NCBI GenBank assembly: GCA_017616015.1
Contig: JAFZYY010000016.1
Location: 1-58,473 of the forward strand
DNA: 58,473 bases
Direction: 5' to 3'
Source of the DNA: Alphaproteobacteria bacterium
Lineage (GTDB): Bacteria > Pseudomonadota > Alphaproteobacteria > CAAGCB01 > CAG-977
Shown here: positions 52,967 through 58,473 of the stretch, in pieces
Numbering within the stretch: position 1 is the stretch's first letter
Layout: each line of letters opens with the position of its first letter
The notes under the pieces: generated by a model
Told to the model about the DNA's origin: nothing
The model's database searches: none
The model's input: the letters and a program-made list of their open reading frames with translations, nothing else
Made by a program: the position numbers and the translations under genes

Positions 52967-55903
52967 TTATTTAGAATAGCCTTGTATGGCCGACAGAACG
53001 TCTGCCGGAATTTCGGACGGCTTTCCTTTCTGTCTGAACAGGTTTTTAAAGCTGCTCTTGAAATCGAAAGAAACGTCCTGATCATTGCCCGTCGAGTCCA
53101 AAGGCGAATGTCCTTTTATTGATACAGCGAAAGAAACGGGACCGTCCATCTGTCCTTTGGCTGTAACTTTCATGCTTTTCACAATAACGTCTTTCAAATA
53201 GGCGGTCATTTGCGGATCCATTTTTTTCCGCAAAGCTTCCGACGGCGTGAAATGTAATGTTCCCGGCAACTTCGTTGCGAAAACCGCCTGACTGATACTT
53301 AATTTTTTGTCTTCCGTGAAAGAAAGTCTCCATTCGGAATTGGCAATGCCGTCAACCTGCAAAGAGGAAGACTTTAAATTTTCAGCCATTAAAGACAGGT
53401 TGATGCCGTTTCCTTCCAACAATATGGGAGAAGGCTGTCCATCATAAGGAATAAAGAAGGATTTAATCGTTTTAAACTGCCCGTCCGCATATTTCATGCG
53501 CATGTTTGCAATTTCGATGCCTCTGTCCGCATTGATATGGAAATTGAATAAGGCGCCCTCAAACGGAATGCCGACGTTGAAAACACCGGCATACAGCTGT
53601 TGGTTTTCCGGCGTAGCCAAAGGCGACAAAGACGTTAAAGTGACGACGCCGTTTAAAGATTCAACCGGGAAGTTGTTCCATGTTGTGTTGATGTTTTCCA
53701 ACAGGACGTTTAAAGGCCCGATAACGGCTCCTTTGCTTGTAGCCAATCGCCCTTTGGCGGCAACGGCGCCGGTTGTCGCGTCCGGCAAATATTTTTGCAT
53801 GAAGGGCAAAACGGAACTTAATTTTAAGCTTTCTTCCGATAAAAGGAATTTGGGCACGACCAAATACATATCCCATTCGTGCGCAGGCAAAGAATAAGAC
53901 CCGTTAAGCGTTGCCGTGACAAGCCCGTTCTGGATACTGACGACTGAATCTACGTTAAATACGCCTCTGTTCGCCGCGGGACGGAAACGAACGTCCGCCG
54001 AAAATTCGGGCAAAATATCGGGCTTGGTTAAAACGGCTTTGGCGACGCGCAAACGCGCATTCGGCAAAGAATTGCTGACAAAAGAAACCACGCCCTGAAT
54101 TCCGCTCAAGCGAATGTCTTTGTCAACATATCCCGACTGTTGGAAAGAGGCTTCTCCGGAATAAGCTCCGTTGAAAATGTTATATTTGACGACAGTTTTT
54201 AATCCGTTGAAGGCAGTCGCTATTTGCGAACTGGAAATACTGTCCGTCAGGAACAGCGATGTCTGGAAATTGTTAACGGGCAACGTAAACGTTAATATAT
54301 GGCTTTCCGATTTCAGGAACGGCTCCGCAGGATCCGGATTAATTGTCAATTCCATCGGCGTAAAGATTTTGATCTGCTTTTGCAGTCCGATCGTTTGTAA
54401 TCCGGAAAAAGCGAATTTCATCGGTTTTGTCAGCGAAGCGGAACAGGTTGTTCCTGTGCAGGAAAATTTTAAATCCATATCCGTTTCCAGATTTTGAATC
54501 AATGTCTGGCCGTTTGTCAGTGTTTCGGCTTTTAGCTGCAGGGGCAAGGTTCCGTTAAAGCTTTGAAATGTTCCTTCAATTGTAACGTTGTCAGCTTTGG
54601 CGGACAGCTTTCCGACAAATTTTCCGATGGCGTCTTTCGGATCATCAAAAGATCTGTCTATATCCAAAGCAATATCGAAACCGGATTCTTTCGGCGTAAT
54701 TCCGGCATTCAGTTTTAATTTTTGCGATGAAGAAGAAATCAGCAAATCCGCCAATCCTGTCGACAAGACGCCGCCGTCAACGGCAATTTCCAGATTTCCG
54801 GTGACAGAGCCGATTTTTTCGTTTTTCTTTAACAGATTACCTTCGGTGATTTCTGTTTTAATATGGGAAGATTTCGCCGTTTTATTAAGGTTTGTTTCCG
54901 TTTTTAAAGAAAGAACCGGCGAAGCGTATTGCGTCGAAATCATCATATTCAGACCGACAGGGCTCAAAGATCCGTTGGCCGAAAATTGAACGGAGATTGT
55001 TTCGTCCACTTCTACCTCTTCTCCGTCTTCGTTGACGACTTTTTTGTGCGGTGTCATGTCTTTTAAAACGAAAGTGCCTTTTTGTATTTTTAAAGATTTG
55101 ATTGATAATTCTTTGCCTTTAAGCGCTTTAATCGGCGAGTAGATAAAACTGTCCAGAGCGCCTAAAGAAATACCGTCCTCTCTTCTTTCCCCTTTAACGG
55201 TGATGCCGGACAGAGTCATGGAGTGAATGGTGTTTTTCGAATACAGGTCGGCCAAAGAATAGTTGAACTTAATAGACGAAATTGACAGCGTTCCCGTTTT
55301 ATCCGAAACATTCGTTAATTCCATTGTGTCAATGGTCATTTCTTTAAGTTTGAAATTCTGGAAAGGAACGCCGTTGGCGGCAAAAAGAGCGGGAAGCCGT
55401 TTTTCGGCAATAACCGGCAAAGAAGAATAAATGCCGCCGAAAATAGTGCCGAGCAAAGCGACAATGACACCCAGGCGGATCCATCTGTTGGACAATCCCC
55501 ATTTCAGCGCGAGTTTGATTTTTCTGAGCTGAGAAATCTTTTTTTCATCGATTTTTGAAGAAATATCCAGTTCAATGGCGGGCTTATTGGCATTTTTTTT
55601 CTTTTTTGACGGCTCTTCTTTTTTTTCAGTTTTAGTCTCGGTTTTATTTTCGGGCGGAAGTTCCTGCTTTTCAGTCGGCTGAGGTGCTTCTTCCTGAGGG
55701 ATTACGGGAGCTTGAACAGGAGCGCTCGTTTCCGGTTGCGCCTGTTGTTCCTGAGTTGTCGTTTCGGCGGCTTCCGGAGCAGGCTGAACGGAGGGAGCCG
55801 TTTGGCGGACGGTCGGAACTTTTATTCGCTTGACAAGAACCTTTTTGGCCGCGTTGTTTGTAACGGGCGCTGAATTTGATTCGTTCGAATTATTGCTTTC
55901 CAT
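52967..55903 (-). CDS. YdbH/AsmA-like envelope protein
   Basis: The 978 residues begin with a long cytoplasmic low-complexity region rich in Pro, Gln, Glu and Lys (about 1-130), then one membrane segment (about 142-163) and a large periplasmic beta-rich domain. Its C-terminal third resembles YdbH (INADRGIEIANMRMKYADGQ, EGNGINLSLMAENLKSSSLQ, ATKLPGTLHFTP). YdbH, TamB and YhdP act as bridges for phospholipid transfer to the outer membrane in E. coli; this gene is probably a member. GGAGGGA lies upstream of the ATG. The long N-terminal extension is unusual for the family. Confidence 0.78.
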   Translation of the reverse strand: MESNNSNESNSAPVTNNAAKKVLVKRIKVPTVRQTAPSVQPAPEAAETTTQEQQAQPETSAPVQAPVIPQEEAPQPTEKQELPPENKTETKTEKKEEPSKKKKNANKPAIELDISSKIDEKKISQLRKIKLALKWGLSNRWIRLGVIVALLGTIFGGIYSSLPVIAEKRLPALFAANGVPFQNFKLKEMTIDTMELTNVSDKTGTLSISSIKFNYSLADLYSKNTIHSMTLSGITVKGERREDGISLGALDSFIYSPIKALKGKELSIKSLKIQKGTFVLKDMTPHKKVVNEDGEEVEVDETISVQFSANGSLSPVGLNMMISTQYASPVLSLKTETNLNKTAKSSHIKTEITEGNLLKKNEKIGSVTGNLEIAVDGGVLSTGLADLLISSSSQKLKLNAGITPKESGFDIALDIDRSFDDPKDAIGKFVGKLSAKADNVTIEGTFQSFNGTLPLQLKAETLTNGQTLIQNLETDMDLKFSCTGTTCSASLTKPMKFAFSGLQTIGLQKQIKIFTPMELTINPDPAEPFLKSESHILTFTLPVNNFQTSLFLTDSISSSQIATAFNGLKTVVKYNIFNGAYSGEASFQQSGYVDKDIRLSGIQGVVSFVSNSLPNARLRVAKAVLTKPDILPEFSADVRFRPAANRGVFNVDSVVSIQNGLVTATLNGSYSLPAHEWDMYLVVPKFLLSEESLKLSSVLPFMQKYLPDATTGAVAAKGRLATSKGAVIGPLNVLLENINTTWNNFPVESLNGVVTLTSLSPLATPENQQLYAGVFNVGIPFEGALFNFHINADRGIEIANMRMKYADGQFKTIKSFFIPYDGQPSPILLEGNGINLSLMAENLKSSSLQVDGIANSEWRLSFTEDKKLSISQAVFATKLPGTLHFTPSEALRKKMDPQMTAYLKDVIVKSMKVTAKGQMDGPVSFAVSIKGHSPLDSTGNDQDVSFDFKSSFKNLFRQKGKPSEIPADVLSAIQGYSK

Positions 55904-56011
55904 GGGTATCCCTCCAAACTTTTCCCGAGCATTAACTTTTTTTTTATCGGATAACGGTAAACAAAATTACGCGCATCATTATCTTTTATCTGAATTTCGG
56001 GGAAAATTCAA

Positions 56012-56548
56012 ATGGAAATACCATCGGTGGAATCTGTTTTTGACGCGGCGGAATGGTTTTTGGATACGGCTTTGAACGACGGTGAATATCTTCAGCCGAT
56101 GAAAATGCAGTATTTGATGTTTTTGGCTCAGGGATATTACGCGGCGCTAACACAGGGAAAACGCTTTATTCCCGGTGTTTTTTTAGCGACGGAGCGCGGT
56201 CCGATAGAGCCGAACTCGTACAGAATATACGGTTCCAATCGCCCCGTTTTATCTCCGCGAAAAATGAATCGCGTGACGGCGTCTTTTTTACAAACGATTT
56301 GGGCCAGATTCGGTGCGTACTCTTCAGATTACATTTACAATCTGATTTCCGGACATTCTCCTTATGCCGAAGCGTTCGCCGCCGGTGAAAAAACGGAAAT
56401 CAGTCTGCCCGCCATGACGGAATTTTACGCCGGCCGGGCGGAAAAAGACGAAAGATTGAAAAGAGCAGAATTCGGAACAACCAGAATTTTGCGTTCGCAG
56501 TCGGGAAAAGCCGTCGCCGTGAAAAAATGGTTCCCTCAAAAGAAATAA
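56012..56548 (+). CDS. Panacea-domain protein (DUF4065, SocA-like)
   Basis: The 178 residues match the Panacea/DUF4065 domain: VFDAAEWFLDTALNDGEYLQ, PMKMQYLMFLAQGYYAAL, ERGPIEPNSYRIYG and IWARFGAYSSDYIYNLISG. Panacea domains serve as antitoxins in many toxin-antitoxin pairs, and SocA of Caulobacter delivers the toxin SocB to ClpXP. No toxin gene lies next to it, so it may be an orphan adaptor or antitoxin. GGGGA precedes the ATG. Confidence 0.78.
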   Translation: MEIPSVESVFDAAEWFLDTALNDGEYLQPMKMQYLMFLAQGYYAALTQGKRFIPGVFLATERGPIEPNSYRIYGSNRPVLSPRKMNRVTASFLQTIWARFGAYSSDYIYNLISGHSPYAEAFAAGEKTEISLPAMTEFYAGRAEKDERLKRAEFGTTRILRSQSGKAVAVKKWFPQKK

Positions 56549-56662
56549 ACGATTGTAGAAAACAAATTGTTCATAGATAATTAAGAAGTTATCTTTATTT
56601 TAGGAATGAGAGCTTGGCTTTTGTTAAAGTCGTCAGCTGAAAATCCTGTTATGGAGCAGACA

Positions 56663-57559
56663 ATGGAAAATTTGGAATTACGTATTCAAAAACTGGAAAA
56701 AAAATACAACACGCTGAAATATTCGGTTCTTTTCTTGATGTGTTTTGCCGCTTATGCCGGAATGAGCGGGACGACCAAACTCAGCGTGTCTGCTCATGCG
56801 CAGCAGCGCTCGGAGGCATCGAAGGAAAAAGCCGCCGCCGGCGTTCCTCTGGTGGTTGAGGCTGAAGTCTTTTTGCTTAAAGACGCGGCCGGCAAAATCC
56901 GCGGCGTTTGGTCGGCGGACGATACGACGACTTCTTTTGCGATGATGCACAAAGACAAATACCCGATTATAGCCATGGCTGTCGATCGTAAAAACGCGTC
57001 CATGTCTTTAACGGACGTTTATTCCGGAAAAATCAGCATCGGACTGAATGATTCCATTCGTTCCGTCGCGATTATGGACGATACGAAGAAAAATAACATT
57101 TATCTCGGACTGACCGGTGCCGGCGAAGCCGCTTTCGATATGATCAGCACGGGGAATTCCGCTTTTGTGATTGACGGATCGACCGCCAGCATTGATATGT
57201 CCGGCGACACGTCTATTTTGGCTTTGACGGAAACGGTCGGCGGAACGGTCGCTTTGAAAGCTCAGCCGTCTTCGTCTGCCCTGACCTTTTTGGATCATCA
57301 AAACAAACAGACGGCCTCTTTTTCAACGATTGACGGAAAAACGCAGATTTATATGAACTCTCCATCGACAAAAGAAGAAAAAACCATCGGCACAATGCCG
57401 GATAACCTGCTTTCTTTCGTCGATATGCAGTCAGAGGAAGACGAAGAAAAGAAAGAAACGGACAATAAAGCCGCTAAGGCCGATAAAGAAAAAGTCAAAT
57501 CCGAAAAAGAAGAAAATAAAATCGTAAATATGAAAACGTATTCTCCTTTTTCCAAATAG
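56663..57559 (+). CDS. Membrane-anchored beta-repeat protein of unknown function
   Basis: The 298 residues start with a coiled coil (ENLELRIQKLEKKYNTLKYS), a membrane segment (about 21-38) and a processed-looking AHAQQR. A repetitive region with LLKDAAGKIRGVWSADD, YSGKISIGLNDSIRS, SIDMSGDTSILALTE and FSTIDGKTQIYMNSP suggests a stacked beta structure. A strongly charged Lys and Glu tail follows. ATG at 56663 is chosen because GGAG lies six bases upstream; the longer open frame from 56606 lacks one. Probably periplasmic, anchored in the inner membrane. Confidence 0.65.
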   Translation: MENLELRIQKLEKKYNTLKYSVLFLMCFAAYAGMSGTTKLSVSAHAQQRSEASKEKAAAGVPLVVEAEVFLLKDAAGKIRGVWSADDTTTSFAMMHKDKYPIIAMAVDRKNASMSLTDVYSGKISIGLNDSIRSVAIMDDTKKNNIYLGLTGAGEAAFDMISTGNSAFVIDGSTASIDMSGDTSILALTETVGGTVALKAQPSSSALTFLDHQNKQTASFSTIDGKTQIYMNSPSTKEEKTIGTMPDNLLSFVDMQSEEDEEKKETDNKAAKADKEKVKSEKEENKIVNMKTYSPFSK

Positions 57560-57568
57560 GGACAAATA

Positions 57569-57601
57569 AACGGGCTGTTGATTGAAACAGTCCGTTTTTT
57601 T
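57569..57601 (+). terminator. Terminator after the 56663 gene
   Basis: AACGGGCTGTT and AACAGTCCGTT form an eleven-pair stem with one G-T pair, followed by TTTTTTT. It lies just before the DUF192 start. Confidence 0.85.
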
Positions 57602-57612
57602 CAGAAACCGAA

Positions 57613-58101
57613 ATGAAACGCTTTTTCTTAATCATAGCAACGCTTTTTATCGCTGCGTGTTGGCCTGAAGAAACGACGAACGCGAAAGCTTCCGTTTCTT
57701 TTGAAAAGGATACGATCCGCATCGTTGATCGTGAAGGCCGTCGGGTAAAAGCGGATTTGACGGTTGAAATAGCCGATACGGACGCAAAAAGAATGAGAGG
57801 GCTGATGTATCGGACGGAATTAGCGGATAATGCCGGAATGCTTTTTTTGCTTCCGACAAACAGAAAAATCAGCATGTGGATGGCGAACACGCCGCTTTCT
57901 CTGGATATGATTTTCATTGACGAGCAGGGCGAAATACAGGAAATCGTTGAAAAGACGATTCCGTTTTCCCGCGACGAGATTCGTTCCGAAAAAAAAGCAA
58001 AGAGTGTTTTGGAAATCAAAGGAGGCTTTTCGAAACACTATAATCTTCAGCCCGGCGATATTGTCGAGCATTCGTTTTTTAAACTTGAAAAAGCGCAGTG
58101 A
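57613..58101 (+). CDS. DUF192 lipoprotein
   Basis: The 162 residues have lipobox IAAC (Cys16), then the DUF192 core: VEIADTDAKRMRGLMYRTEL, NAGMLFLLPTNRKISMWMANTP, LDMIFIDEQGEI and VLEIKGGF. The domain is a compact beta barrel found widely in proteobacteria with no proven function. A weak ribosome binding site and the upstream terminator suggest low or independent expression. It precedes tRNA-Pro. Confidence 0.85.
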   Translation: MKRFFLIIATLFIAACWPEETTNAKASVSFEKDTIRIVDREGRRVKADLTVEIADTDAKRMRGLMYRTELADNAGMLFLLPTNRKISMWMANTPLSLDMIFIDEQGEIQEIVEKTIPFSRDEIRSEKKAKSVLEIKGGFSKHYNLQPGDIVEHSFFKLEKAQ

Positions 58102-58122
58102 AACCGATACAGTTCATCTGTC

Positions 58123-58199
58123 CGGAGCGTAGCGCAGTCTGGTAGCGCACTTGATTTGGGATCAAGTGGTCGTAGGTTCGAATCCTATCGCTCCGACCA
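58123..58199 (+). tRNA. tRNA-Pro(TGG)
   Basis: The 77-base sequence has acceptor CGGAGCG pairing with CGCTCCG, an encoded ACCA end, D-arm, anticodon loop TTTGGGA (anticodon TGG, reading CCA and CCG) and T-arm GGTTCGAATCC. Confidence 0.97.
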
Positions 58200-58206
58200 A
58201 ATATAT

Positions 58207-58241
58207 AACATAGTATGTGTATACCTACTATGTTATTTTTT
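58207..58241 (+). terminator. Terminator of tRNA-Pro
   Basis: AACATAGTA (58207-58215) and TACTATGTT (58226-58234) flank a loop and are followed by ATTTTTTT. The stem is AT-rich, but the T tract is good. Confidence 0.7.
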
Positions 58242-58266
58242 TATCTAAAATAATTTAATTATATTT

Positions 58267-58421
58267 TTCAATGAGTTAATGATAATTTTTTGGGAGTACT
58301 AAGAGGGCAGCATTCGATTGTATGACACTTTTTTGCCCATGTAAAAGTATACCTTTGGCCAAAAAGTATACCTCGCATAAAAAATTATGAGCAAGTGACC
58401 GCTAGGTCATAACTCATTGAA
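58267..58421. repeat. Inverted repeat and direct repeats in AT-rich tail
   Basis: TTCAATGAGTTA (58267-58278) and its exact complement TAACTCATTGAA (58410-58421) bracket about 130 bases. Inside are two direct copies of AAAGTATACCT (58344-58354 and 58363-58373), 19 bases apart, and a small palindrome TGACC...GGTCA. No ORF of useful length. Lying just past a tRNA gene, it could be an element end or attachment region. Confidence 0.5.
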
Positions 58422-58473
58422 ATAGATATATTTTTATCTAGTTGTCGTCAAGGTCACCAGAGTGGATGCGAAC

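Overview
The window is a dense bacterial chromosome segment of moderate GC content, most likely from an alphaproteobacterium. Supporting features are a circularly permuted (two-piece) ssrA gene beside an alpha-type sspB, an EipB (DUF1849) homologue, an RHH_4 ribbon-helix-helix gene coupled to class I fumarase, a TIGR01459-type HAD hydrolase, thyX instead of a visible thyA, and the order kdsD-lptC-lptA-lptB-rpoN-hpf-ptsN. The cysteine-rich secreted proteins would suit a host- or protist-associated lifestyle such as the gut, but that is inference.

Layout. 1-6943 (minus): a partial tRNA-Ala, then rnd-kdsD-lptCAB-rpoN-hpf-ptsN, an LPS and nitrogen-PTS operon, with tRNA-Leu(CAG) upstream. 6999-12771: uppP, a GST-fold protein, a small lipoprotein, a GT4 glycosyltransferase, thrS and infC (apparent AUA start). 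12951-22695 (plus): three secreted cysteine-rich repeat proteins of 762, 586 and 1820 residues. They share a mature N-terminal K[LV]GR motif, and an identical promoter-proximal motif precedes each of the two transcription units. This is the most unusual part of the window. 22977-27368 (minus): an M15 peptidase and a lipoprotein operon (COG3014, two LPP20-like proteins, LpoB-like). 27433-31094 (minus): engB-yidC-yidD-rnpA-rpmH, in which yidD is a tandem double-domain gene.

31185-37562: an esterase, a DtxR/MntR regulator and a Gld-type ABC operon ending in DUF4340. 37751-43598: eipB, a HAD hydrolase, nadK, a degenerate PAP2-like protein and several small secreted proteins, two of them tandem paralogues. 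43595-46171 (minus): RHH_4, fumarase, sspB and ssrA, so the tmRNA gene lies immediately upstream of the adaptor that delivers its tagged products to ClpXP. 46254-51269 (plus): thyX, then hflK-hflC-DUF2065-degP-holC (membrane proteostasis and the polymerase III chi subunit). 51275-55903 (minus): a MoeA/MobA-like fusion and a YdbH/AsmA-like envelope protein. 56012-58199 (plus): a Panacea-domain protein, an unknown membrane protein, DUF192 and tRNA-Pro(TGG). An AT-rich, repeat-bearing, gene-free tail follows.

Much of the segment serves the envelope: LPS export, undecaprenyl recycling, peptidoglycan synthase activation, YidC insertion, HflKC/DegP quality control and lipid-bridge proteins. All functions are read from sequence and family knowledge; no searches were run.
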